Below are positions 35,890 through 46,801 of a stretch of DNA of 64,000 nucleotides, piece by piece. Positions within the stretch are counted from its first letter, which is position 1. The number at the start of each line of letters is the position of its first letter. Under the pieces are notes generated by a model. That model saw only the letters and a list, made by a program, of their open reading frames with translations, was not told the origin of the DNA and searched no databases. Source of the stretch: Meloidogyne chitwoodi (lineage: Eukaryota; Nematoda; Chromadorea; Rhabditida; Meloidogynidae); assembly GCA_015183035.1 (NCBI GenBank), contig JACZZP010000016.1:1426001-1490000 (forward strand), in the 5' to 3' direction. Made by a program: the position numbers and the translations under genes.

Positions 35890-38800
35890 ATGACAGACAA
35901 TGATTATGATAAAGCAAAAGAACAAATTGAAGATTTTCTTCGCACTTTCTATAATGAAAATGATGATGGATTAAAAACTTTTAAATATCTTGATCAAATT
36001 GGTCAACTTGCTAAACGACAGCAAATTTCTCTTTATATTGAACAAGATGATGTTTGTGTTCATGATCCTGAACTTTTTACTTCTATAAATGGAAATACTG
36101 TTCGTTTTCGTTTACTTTTTAGTGAAGTTGTTCAAAAGCTTGTAGAGGAAGCACTCGGTGACGACCAGGTTCTTATTTAATTTTTAAAATTTTATTATTT
36201 GACTTCATAACCTTTGACAGCGTTTTTCTTTAAACGAATATTTTTAAGGCAGGAGAAATTAAAAAATTTAAAATTATTTATTTCATTATTTTATTTTAGA
36301 AATTAACTAAAATTTTTATAAAAAAATTTTAGCCAGCAGTAATTGACGCTTTGGATGCCTTTTTGTTCCAAAGATTATATATGGATAAAAAAGTACGACT
36401 TGACAAGGGAGATTTGTCGCAAGATGATGATCCTCGTAAAAACTATCCACCAGAGTTGCTTCGTCGATTGTATAGTTTTAATAATTAAAATTTAATAATT
36501 TTGTTAATTTTTTAGTGAAATTTATTTTAAAGTTCGGGATGAGTTAAAACCTTTGGCTGTTCGAGAACTTCGTGCTCAATTTGTTGGAAAACTTGTTTCA
36601 ATAAAAGGTATTGTAATTCGTGCAACAGAAGTAAAACCCCTTGCGAATGTTATTACTTATATTTGTGACACTTGTGGGGCAGAAGCATTTCAACCGGTAA
36701 TAAATTTTATTTTAAGATTTTTAAAAATCTATTTAAACAACTATTTAATGTTTTTATTTTTTTAGAAATTAAAATTTTATTTTCTTTAAAAGGTAAATGG
36801 ACTTTCTTACATGCCTGTCTTTAATTGTCCAAGCAATGAATGTATTCAAAGCAAGGCAAATGGACGTTTGCAAATGCAAATACGTGGTTCAAAATTTGTC
36901 AAATTTCAAGAAATTCGTGTTCAAGAGACGGTATAAGCTTTTTAATTAATCAATAACTTTTTAAATTTCGTAGACTGAACAAGTTTCTGTTGGAGGAATT
37001 CCTCGCTCTTTAACAGTTTATCTGTCCGGAGAAAATACGCGAAAAGCAATTCCGGGTGATACAGTACAGATTTGTGGTGTTCTTATCCCTCAACTTCGAA
37101 CAGGTTTTCGTCAAATGGTTGGTGGTCTTGTTACAGAAGTCTTTTTGGAGGCACATGTATTTTTTATTTAGAATATTTATAAAAGGAATTTTCTATTTCA
37201 GCATATTCAAAACAATCGAGATGAAAATGAAGAATTTTTGGATGATGAATTGACTGAAGAAGAAATTCAATTAGTCAGTCATGACAATTTTTATGATCAT
37301 CTTGGTTAGTTTTTTATGCACACCAGGTTTTCTTATAAATTTATTTCTTAGCATATAGTATTGCACCGGAAATTTATGGTCTAACTGATGTTAAAAAATC
37401 ACTTTTACTTTCAATTGTTGGAGGCGTCAACAAAAATGCTAGTGGAATGAAAATTAGAGGAGCTTTAAATATTTTATTAATGGGAGATCCTGGAGTGGCA
37501 AAATCTCAGCTATTAACATATGTTGACAGACTTGCGCTTCGATCACAATATACTACTGGACGTGGATCTAGTGGTGTTGGACTAACTGCTGCTATAGTTA
37601 AAGATTCACTTACTGGTAAACTTTTTATATTTAATTAGGGTAGCACCCCGTCCCCCGACTTTTCTCCTCCCCCGACCCGAACCCCGACACCCCCGGCATC
37701 CCCGTCCCCCTACATTTCAGCAGACAGGCACCCCCAACAGGCCAAACCCCGAAACCCCGTCCCTCCGAACCCCGACAATTGGCGAAAATTGGTCGGGGAG
37801 CTACCCTATATTTAATAATGCCCTTATTAATGGTAAAAAAATCAAAAATTTTTATTTTAATGTTAAATTAAATTTACAAGTTATTTTAAAGGTGAGGTAT
37901 CGTTGGAAGGTGGTTCTTTAGTATTAGCTGATCGCGGAATCTGTTGTATTGATGAATTTGATAAAATGGTAGAAGGTGATAGAACTGCTATTCATGAAGT
38001 TTACTTTAAGATAAAAATATCATTCTTTTCTATTTTACAGGTAATGGAACAACAAACAATTTCAATCGCAAAAGCAGGAATTATGACATCATTAAATGCT
38101 CGTGTTGCAATAATTGCTGCTGCAAATCCAGCATATGGACGTTACAACCCTAGTCGGTCAATTGAAGAAAATATACATTTACCGGCTGCTCTTTTATCGC
38201 GTTTTGATATTCTCTGGCTTATACAAGACACTCCTGATAAAAATTCTGATAGAAAATTGGCTGATCATATTACTTATGTTCACCGTAAAGGTGAACAACC
38301 GGATGCGATTTTCAAACCAGTGGATATGAAATTATTTAGGTTTGTCAGTTTTTTTGTTAAATTTCTCACAATCTGTTCCTGTAACAGAATCTCTCGTGAA
38401 AGAAATATTATTATTTTGTGAAACTCCTGCGTTTACACAAAAACTATAAAACTTTTAAAAACAGAAATTAATTATTTAAGGAAGTATATTGCTGTCTGCA
38501 AGCGAAAGGACCCAGTTTTACCAGATGAATTAAAAGAACTTCTTGTTGAAAAATATATTGAGCTTCGTCGGGAATCAAAAAATAGTGCTGACTCGACTTT
38601 TACATCACCAAGAATACTTTTGGTTTGATTCTAACATTTATGATAAATATTTAATAATTTTTTAGTCTGCCATTCGTGCATGTACAGCATTAGCACGGCT
38701 TAGACTTTCAAATATAGTTGAGGCTGCCGATGTGAAAGAGGCATTGAGACTTCTTGATTCTGCAAGAGAATCATTACGTGCTCATAAACAGGCTACTTCC

Positions 38801-39050
38801 GATAGGTTTATTAATTTTTTAATTTGAAAATATATTCTTTTGTAGAAATCGCGATCCAATTGATCGAGCTTTTGATATTCTTCGGGAAATGTTACGTGAA
38901 AATGACGGTCAAATGGTACAACTTGAAAAGCTTTACGCTCGTTGTGAGCAACGTGGTATCGTCGACGGAGTTGTCAATGAGTGTATTTATGATCGTTGGA
39001 AACATGCATTATTTGTTGATCCTACGAACGAAACAGTTCAAATTATTTAA
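35890..39050 (+). CDS. MCM7: MCM7, replicative helicase subunit
   Basis: About a dozen exons encode a protein of about 720 residues, the usual MCM7 length. The N-terminus ([20 protein letters not shown]) and [14 protein letters not shown] align with MCM7. The zinc motif is [11 protein letters not shown]...CPSNEC. The AAA+ core has [21 protein letters not shown], Walker [24 protein letters not shown], Walker B CIDEFDKM, sensor 1 [12 protein letters not shown] and arginine finger LLSRFD. The C-terminal winged helix ends at [15 protein letters not shown]7 forms the MCM2-7 ring loaded at origins and driving fork unwinding in the nucleus. All catalytic residues are intact. One intron (about 37615-37890) contains a GC-rich element with short inverted ends; another, at about 38000-38040, is only about 40 bp. 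The start at 35890 gives the standard N-terminus. Confidence 0.97.
37636..37809. mobile_element. GC-rich element with TAGGGTAGC inverted ends in an MCM7 intron
   Basis: It starts TTAGGGTAGC and ends GCTACCCTA. The interior is C-rich, with repeated CCCCGACCCCG and CCCCCGGCATCCCCG, in extreme contrast to the A/T-rich intron. The termini suggest a small non-autonomous element, but no clear target duplication was found. Confidence 0.6.
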
Positions 39051-39441
39051 TAATTTTACAAAAACTGGCATCTAATGTATTTTTGGTGTTCTTCACAAAA
39101 AATTTATGCCAAAAATTTCAATTTTCTTTATTTTAATATTAACACTGATTTTGTAATTATTTTATTTTGGTAAATTTTGACAATTTGGCTGAAAAATAGG
39201 AGTAATGAAAAAGATTAGTAATAAAGTAAACAAAAAATTATAATTAAATACCTAAATAGATTATTCATTAACAATAATTAGCACGCAATATTAAAGGATT
39301 AAATTATTTAAAAAATAGGATAGGAGGTGAAGGGCAATTTCATCATAATTAATCAAATATTAGGTCCTTGAAATTGCCCTAATTTATCAAGCTACTGAAG
39401 TGAGAAATTTTAAAATATAGGGGGGAAATATAGGAGTTGAA
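39051..39441. other. Spacer between convergent MCM7 and RING1-like genes
   Basis: Contains a short inverted pair, AGGGCAATTTCA / TGAAATTGCCCT (about 39330-39378). Otherwise plain 3' flanking DNA. Confidence 0.45.
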
Positions 39442-41131
39442 TTACTTTTTGAAAATATGATCACATGATGTATTACAAAGGACGAATCGATAAACAAATT
39501 TTGGCGGACGCTCATCAGAAATTATTACTTCATCATTTTTTACTTTGTTTCCAATTTTTTGATAAAAAGTTTGCGGTGACAATCCCTTTCCTGTTAAATT
39601 TTCTAATGTCGAATTTTGTTGATTTTTTTGTTTACTACAAAATTCTTCTAAAAGTTCAGCAACGGTCTTTCCAACATTTAATGCTTCGAAAGGATGTGTC
39701 ATAATCAAATTTGTATAAAAATATGAATCCTCTTGATTTTTGCGTAAAATAAGAACATATTCTTCATTATTTGTACTATCTTGTAAGTCCTGCAAATTGC
39801 TTTTAAAATCCCTTGCCAAATAGTTAATATCTCGTCGAGGGTTCATCCATAAATTTATTTCTTCTCTTTCACTCTCAACCGGCATTAATTCAACGCGATA
39901 CTTTAAAATAAAGCAATATACTTATAAATATTCAATTAAGCGGGTAAGTTAAGCAAATTATTTTAAAAACCTCATGTCGATCCTTCCAGCTAGCCTCCAA
40001 TTCTGCCCTTTTGAATAAATATTCTATCAAAAATTCAACTAAAAATTTTAAAAATTAATTAAAAAATATTAATTAAACCTGTAGTTGTTGACGGTACATA
40101 TAAATAACGAGGTTTAAGTAAGCATTGAGGAAAATTTTTTATTCTATAATTTGTTCCATCAGGCCAAAGAACTAATGCCTTTTTATAAAGAACAAATAGA
40201 AATAAAAATAAGAATTATTTTCTTACCATCATATCATGTAAATCTCTTCTAATTGGCATTCTAGTTTTTTCTAATTCATTAATTGATTTTGAAACAAAAA
40301 GTAGATGTGGAGAACTCTAAAATGCAGAAGAAAATTTAAGAGAAATCTACAGGATTTTATTAAAAAGTTTCAAAGAAAACTTAAAAAAACTTTTTATTTT
40401 CTAATTTTTTTCGTCGTAGAAAATTTTTTTAATATAAATATTTTTTGATGATAAATTTTTAAATATCTAAAGAGCGGAAAATGAATTGATAAAAATTAAG
40501 TAAAGAACCTTTGTTTTGATGTTATTGTTTTGCGGTGATTTTTTATTAGAAAAGGAGCTAGTAGATGGGCAATTATTAAATGATGTTGAAATTGGAGGAT
40601 GACTATTATTAAAAATTGATGAGGAGCATTTTGAAATTTTTGGAGAAGATTCACATTCTGTCTGGGCACAAATTCCATTTATTGTTAAATCAAAACCATC
40701 GTTTTTAAGCACATCAATAACTTTTCGTTTGACAGTGCTATGATTTTGTTGCTTTATCTAAAAATAAAAATTTTTATAAGCATAATTATTCTAGGCCTAG
40801 TCCAAAGTCATAAAAGTACAAAAAAATTTGTTTTTTAAATAGCAATACACACAAAAACTAAAAACAAACCCTAGAAATTAAACTAGAAAAATTTGTGTCC
40901 ACTTCGAATTTTGTTGCCGTTCCACATTTTGGACAATTTGTATAATTGTCGACACAAGTAGAACAAAATCTGTGAAAACACTTCTAAAAAATAGTAAATT
41001 TTTTTAATCTTATAAATATCTAAACAAACAGAAGCAATATTGGGCTGTTCGCCAAGTTCTCGTCCACAATGTTCACACATTAATTGAAGGAAGAGACTAT
41101 TACGTTGATCGAAGTTAACATCATGTTTCAT
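39442..41131 (-). CDS. RING1/RNF2-type Polycomb E3 ubiquitin ligase (SPAT-3-like)
   Basis: The N-terminal C3HC4 RING (CEHCGRELGEQPNIAS, KCFHRFCSTC, CPKC) is followed by DTNFSSLISR, the counterpart of DPNFDALISKI after the RING of RING1 proteins. A Ser/Asn-rich linker leads to a RAWUL-like domain: LVLWPDGTNYRI, KPRYLYVPSTTTVEFLIEYL (compare the RYIKTSGNATVDHLSKYL region of RING1B), YRVELMPVESEREE, ending HIFKK. RING1-type ligases monoubiquitinate histone H2A within PRC1; partner binding is by RING and RAWUL. The first in-frame ATG is at 41131 (MKHDV); an AG acceptor at about 41180 just upstream may mark SL trans-splicing or an earlier exon. There are about eight exons. This is assigned from RING context plus RAWUL, not from the RING alone. 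Confidence 0.72.
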
Positions 41132-41199
41132 ATCCAAAACATTGAAAATGTAACTGCTTGCCTGTAACTGGAAAAAATTTACAAAAAAAAAGGATAAAG

Positions 41200-41537
41200 A
41201 GAAAATACAAAACGGACGTCACGGTGGGTTAAACAGGAAATCTAACTGTCTGCAAAATAGAAAAATCGTTCATCATTCTCTCTCATTTTTTACTTTTTTT
41301 CTTAATTTACACACACTTTGTATTTTTGTTGGCCTCAAAACCTTCAGACTTGATAAAACGCCACTGGAGCCCGGAACGGGACAAGTCCCCAAGCTATTTT
41401 AAGATACCAGGATCGGGAATTTATGGTTTTTCGGTTTCAGGCATGCTTCCAGAGTTATGTTCATTATTTTGCCTGAAAAATATAACAAATTGAAAATAAT
41501 ATAATTAACATTGTTTTTAGTTGTTTATAACTGCAAA
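41200..41537. other. Divergent promoter region with a fragment of the GC-rich repeat
   Basis: Lies between the leftward RING1-like and rightward zinc-finger genes. Bases 41361-41450 (CCCGGAACGGGAC...CAGGATCGGGAATTTATGG) look like a worn copy of the CGGGA family. An AG acceptor at 41519-41520 lies 17 bp before the zinc-finger ATG and is a likely trans-splice site. Confidence 0.5.
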
Positions 41538-42743
41538 ATGAATAATTCTCCTCGTTTCAAAATTCCTTGCCAAATTTGTGGCATGAAAATTTTATACAGC
41601 AGGGTTCGTTCTTTATTTTTTTCAATAAATTTCAATTTTAGATGCCCGATCATCTTGAATTATGCAGATTTGATCGAACTTTTCCATGTGGACTTTGTAC
41701 TATGTTTTTCACTTCAAAACAAGGTGTAACTAATCATCAGGCTCAAACACATTCCGCTGAGGAACGTGGTACAACTTTTCGTTGCCGGTTAGTTTATTAT
41801 TATTTTTGATCGAAAATTTTTGCTTTTTTAATTGTTCTTTATGTTATCTTTAGTTATACTGATTGTGATTTTGGAACTAACAGTGAGCGATCATTGAAAT
41901 CACATACGAACAGGCACATAACTGGTTTTATGCGCTCACGATCTCGTTCACGGTCACGCTCTCGTTCGCGTCAAGCTGGAGGTATTCCTTATTCTGAGCC
42001 ACGGCCGAATCTGAAACCACTTCAAGAAGAACATGTTCAAGAACAACAGGTGGAACATGCTCAACAAGAAGAAGAGGCTGAACAAGTTGAAGATGTGGAA
42101 CCTATTCAACAAGAAGAAGAAATGGAAAATGGCTATCACCGAACGGTTTTATCTTCTTTTTTTAATTATAATTCATATTTAAAGATTGGAACTAGAAGTA
42201 CTCCTATGGATTGTAATATTGAACGATCTGTTGAAAGATCTCAAGAGCCTGAAAGTCAACAAGATGTTCAAAATGTCGCTGACGTTGTAAGTTAATAAAT
42301 ATAATATTGCTTAAAAAGCTCTTTTTAAAAAATTATATAATTGTCAGAGAAACATCTTCGATTCATTTCTTTTGTTTTTAAGGCTTCAACAAGTACTGCA
42401 GTCGCTGATGACGAACCTATTCTTGGGTTTTACGATCTTCGTACTGTTGATCCTGTTAAGGCACGATTAATTATGGCTGCAGAAAGTAAGGCACTTGATG
42501 ATATTGTCCGCGTAAGTTTTTTTATTTTTAAATTAAAATTATTTTTATAATTAAGGATTTGCGTGAGAACAATAAGCAACTGCATAAATTCTGTCGAGAT
42601 CGCGGTTTAAACTTTGGAACCGAAAATATTTCAGAAATGATTGAAAGTTTTAATTTAGTTAATTTTTTTTTTTAAATATTTTGTCTTTAGATTATATGAG
42701 TAACTTTTCTGTTAACGAGGAATATGATATCGACGATGACTAA
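41538..42743 (+). CDS. C2H2-type zinc-finger protein with RS-rich segment (paralog 1)
   Basis: Six exons (41538-41603, 41642-41787, 41854-42286, 42383-42511, 42556-42646, 42691-42743) total 918 bp, 305 residues. Three zinc knuckles: CQICGMKI...H....C (C2HC), CGLCTMFFTSKQGVTNHQAQTH and CRYTDCDFGTNSERSLKSHTNRH. Then come SRSRSRSRSRSR, an acidic Gln/Glu-rich region, the block LKIGTRSTPMDCNIERSVER, a helix-prone segment (DPVKARLIMAAESKALDDIV) and an acidic tail ending EEYDIDDD. It is probably nuclear and nucleic-acid-binding; the function is unknown. A close inverted paralog lies at 52078-53506, where the 37 residues after LKIG are almost unchanged. Confidence 0.85.
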
Positions 42744-43710
42744 ACAGATGTGTTTGAAATATACATGGTATCTTTTCGGAAGAACCGGTGGCGATTTCAC
42801 TTTTGATTCTTTTCATATTCTTATGTAAACATTTTCGCATCTCCCCATATATATTTTTTTAAATTTAAAATAGCCTCTTTTTCTCGAAAAATAATAATTG
42901 TTCAAGAGGTTGCCAAATGAGATTAATTCATAATTTTCAATATTCGTTTTTTTGTATTCATTTTTTTGTTGTTTCTTAGGCTTAGACTTCTCTAATGTTA
43001 CCAACATTTCCAATTTTTTTTTAATATTTTTTTAATAGACCAATACGTGTCAAACAAATATTTTTTATTCTTAAAATGATCAATGTCAAATTTTTGTATT
43101 TGTCCGATCTCCAATTACAGAACATATTCACTTTTTTTATACATTTGATAAATTTTTGAATTTTAGTTTTCTTTTAATTTACTTAATTTTGTTAGAAATT
43201 TCACTTTTTTACTTTGATATTTTATTATTCTTCTACAGGAAATTAATGATGTACTGGGAAACGTCAATCATTTAAAAGTGATAGAATTATTTGTTTGGTA
43301 CTTTTCTACTTTTTCTTAAAAAATTGCCTAAATTTTTCATTTCGGTGTATTTTTATATTTTTTTATTTTGACTCGACGAATACGATAGCGTTTTCTTCCA
43401 AACAATAACTTTTTGGCGTTAAAAATGTTCGCAGATAATTTGAGCTTTTATTTATTAATTGGATCCGCTTGTCTCTTTAATTTATAATTATTGCTTTAAT
43501 GATTGACTGGTGTTAGTTAATTACTAATTGCATTTTCTCTTTTTTCACAGATGATTAGTTAGTGCAGTTGGTATTTTATTTGATGTATATATTAATGAAA
43601 AGAGAATTAAATTTCCTGCTTTGATTTATTTTTTTATTTATTTGAAACAATTTTATTTATTTTTTTCAAACAATTTTTTTATTTATTTTTTCTTTTTATT
43701 AGATTTTATA
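42744..43710. other. Spacer between two rightward genes
   Basis: T-rich in its second half (43600-43700). Open frames on both strands lack domain or splice support. A TTTTATTAG acceptor at about 43693-43701 precedes the next ATG and may be a trans-splice site. Confidence 0.45.
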
Positions 43711-46505
43711 ATGTCGATAACAAGTCTTATTACTTTTATACCTTTAATTCAATCACCAGAACAAAATTTAATACGAATAGAAAGGTTACAATTTTTTAAA
43801 ATTTAATCAAAATTTAAAAAAAAATTCAGAACTCATGAACTTCCAACAAACGTGTCTCTTGTGGCGAGTGGCCCATTCCAAGGAATTATTATAAATAAAT
43901 TGGTAGAACATTATGAAGGTTAAATATTATTTTAAATTTGATTAATTTATATTTTTCAGAATTGCCAACTCAATTTCCTTGTTCATTTTCTGTATGGATA
44001 AGCAGTGATGGTGGTAAAACATTAAAACAGGTAAAATTAAAATTTGAAAATAAATAAATTGTGGATTTGCTAGAGTAGTAAATTCTTTTAATTTATACGA
44101 TCAAGTTAATATCACATTCTCATAATAAAATGAATTCCTATCATTTTTAAGGAAATTCGTTCATTTCGTTTTTGTTTCTTCAATAATGTCCAATTAGCGT
44201 TACGTGCCGAAACTTCTCAGAGATTCATTAAAAATATTTTTGAACGAAATTTTCCTAAAGGTTTTTCTCTTTTTTTTATTTAAATTTTTTATTAAAATAT
44301 TTATTATTTAAAGATTATGTTAGTTTCTTTAAATTACTTCTTCGACTTATGAAAGACGACTATTCAGAATTGCGTGCCATAGACGTGGAAATGAAGTTTG
44401 CTGCTGGAAAGGAGAAAATGCCTATGCCTAATGCAAAACAATTTGGTTAGTTTTTTTGACTTTTATTTTTTATGAAAAACTCTGTCTTTTTTTAAATTCT
44501 GGATGTTAAATTATTATTCTTTATTAAATAATTTTAAAATAGTTAATGATGGTGAATTGGAGAATTTAACAAGTAGTCATGTAAAAGAAGCTCTTGAACA
44601 TGCTTATCCAAACAGTGTAACAGAAGAAGATTTGGCTGAATCTTTGCGTTGTTCTTTAGAAGAAATTCGTCTTTTTCTCTCAATTTTGGAAAAAGAGGGA
44701 CATGTAGAGCTATTACCTAATCAAATTGGGGAATGGATCCGAAAGGCTTACAGTTTTGTTTTTTCTTTTAAGTTTTTTTTTTAATTTTTTATTTCAAAGT
44801 TCCTGAACCTCAACATAATATTCAAGATAAACATCCACAGACTGTAGCAATTATTACTTGTCTTTTTCCAGAAAAACAAAGTGTTGATACTATTATAGAA
44901 AATAGAACAACTAAACATAGGTTTGATTTTTAAATAATAAAAATTAAAAGTACTTTTTAAGGTCTAAAGATTATATTCTAATTTAATAATTAAAAATTTA
45001 AGTTATTCTAAGACTGGTGATTCTAACGTTTATACAATTGGAAATATTGCTGGACATAATGTTGTTGCAACCAAAGTATTATTTCATTAAAATTATTAAT
45101 TTATTTAAATTTAGCTTTCAATGATTGGTGGTGATAGAATGGCTGCAACTTCAGCAGGGTCAATTACTACACGATTGTTGGGTGCATTCCAACACGTTGA
45201 ACATGTTATTATTGTTGGAATTGGTGGTGGAATACCTCACTATACTGACCCAGAAATGGTATAAATATCTGTTAACAAATTACATTTTTTCAATTTTTAA
45301 GCATGTCCGACTTGGAGATGTTGTTATAAGCCATTCAGAATTAGATGAAAGCAATAAACATCAAATTGGTTCTTATGTATATGCACACAATATAAACTGT
45401 AATTGGAAAACAGGAGAAATTGAGGGATTAATAGTTCGTGATTGGTTACCAAAAGACAATTTATTGGCTCAAACTGTTAGAAATGGGTTTTTATTTAATT
45501 TAAAATTTAATAACTAAATTATTATGATTTTTAGATTTAAATTAAAAAAAATAATTCTAATAATTTTTTTAATTTTAGACTAAAAGAAGATTTGTTAAAA
45601 GATTGGCATGCAAATTCAAGTGAACTTATTACTCGCTTAAATGAAGAACATAAAGACCAACAACTTAATTTTTCTCGTCCTCATCAAGGATCGGATGTTT
45701 TGACGATGTTAACTGCTGAAGGAAATATTGTAGTCTTTCCTCATCCAAACTCAAGTAGAAATGAACCTTTATTTCATCTTGGACCAATTGGATCAATGGT
45801 TTTTTTTTTTTTAATATTTTTCTATACATTTTAAGTTTACATTGGCACAAAAAGTCCCAAAAACAGAAAATGAAGTATCCTCTCCAACCCAGGGATCACC
45901 CTTAAAACCTGCTAAACGTCAAAATAGTAAAAATCCGCCGGTTGTAACTAAAAATGGTCAAAATGGAACAAATTGTGAAAAAGAAAATGATGGGAATGTT
46001 GAAATTGATAATAATCAATTAGATACAAGTAATAATGAAGAATCTTCTGGGTTGGTTAATGCACAAGTTAATCAACAATTGCGGGAAAGGTAAAAATTAA
46101 AAATTTGTTTTAAAATACATATAACTTGAAAAATGATAGGAGACAACAAATTAAATTAATAAATTTGTTAACATTTGCAAACTGATATTTTGACACTAAA
46201 TTAGAGAAAAAATTAGTTTAAAAAATTCTTTAAAAGGTTCATTTCTGAATATCATATTCGTGCTTATGATGCTGGTTTTGATTCAGTAATTGCTGCAATC
46301 GTTGGTTCAAGAGTGGACTCTTGGGTACTCATCCGTGGAGTATCTGATTATCAACAGGGCGCTACAAAACTTGGAAAACTTTGGCAGGTATTTAAATTTA
46401 TTTTTTCAAAAAAAAAAACGTTCTTTTTAATTTTAGCATTATGCCTCAGCTAATGCTGCAGCAATGGTCAAAACAATTCTTGGTCGTATTCCGCCGGCAA
46501 GATAA
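43711..46505 (+). CDS. Winged-helix plus nucleoside-phosphorylase (PNP/UDP) domain protein
   Basis: The N-terminal half (MSITSLITFIPLIQ...FCFFNNVQLALRAETSQRF) is unknown. A winged-helix-like stretch follows: VTEEDLAESLRCSLEEIRLFLSILEKEGHVELLP. From about 44820 the PNP_UDP fold appears: VAIITCLFPEKQSVDTII, YTIGNIAGHNVVATKLSMIG, TTRLLGAFQHVEHVIIVGIGGGIPHY and HVRLGDVVISHSE, then the C-terminal AYDAGFDSVIAAIVGSRVDS WVLIRGVSDYQQG (the GVSDY/Asp of nucleosidases), ending LGRIPPAR. This fold phosphorolyses or hydrolyses nucleosides; in multi-domain animal proteins it may only sense them. A disordered insert of about 80 residues (45842-46093, KVPKTENEVSSPTQGSP) interrupts the phosphorylase domain before its last block. 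Ten or so exons; the substrate is unknown. Confidence 0.82.
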
Positions 46506-46801
46506 AGGGGAAGATAACTTTATTTTTAACATATATAAAATGATATAATTAAACTGTGCCATTTTAAACATTAAAATTTTTTGGATAAAATTAAATTTCT
46601 GCCTCGTTTTAAAATGGTGCAAAACTTTTTTCATCGAATTTATTATATTTTTCTGGGAATTATATTTAATTATTTTATACATGTGCAACATTTATGACCT
46701 TATTTGTTCAATTTTTTCTAAATATGCGAGAAGCTTTAAATAAATTTTTTTACATATTTTATTCCAAAATAACAATTAGAGTCAGGTTTTAGTATTTTAT
46801 T
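46506..46801. other. Convergent 3' flanks
   Basis: Short spacer between the phosphorylase-like gene (+) and GTF3C1-like gene (-). No feature is seen. Confidence 0.4.

Noticed and set aside
39465..39704. Plus-strand ORF downstream of MCM7
   Set aside because: Overlaps the last exon of the RING1-like gene on the other strand; no domain of its own.
41954..42139. Minus-strand hydrophobic ORF
   Set aside because: Complement of the Glu/Gln-rich and RS-rich exon of the zinc-finger gene.
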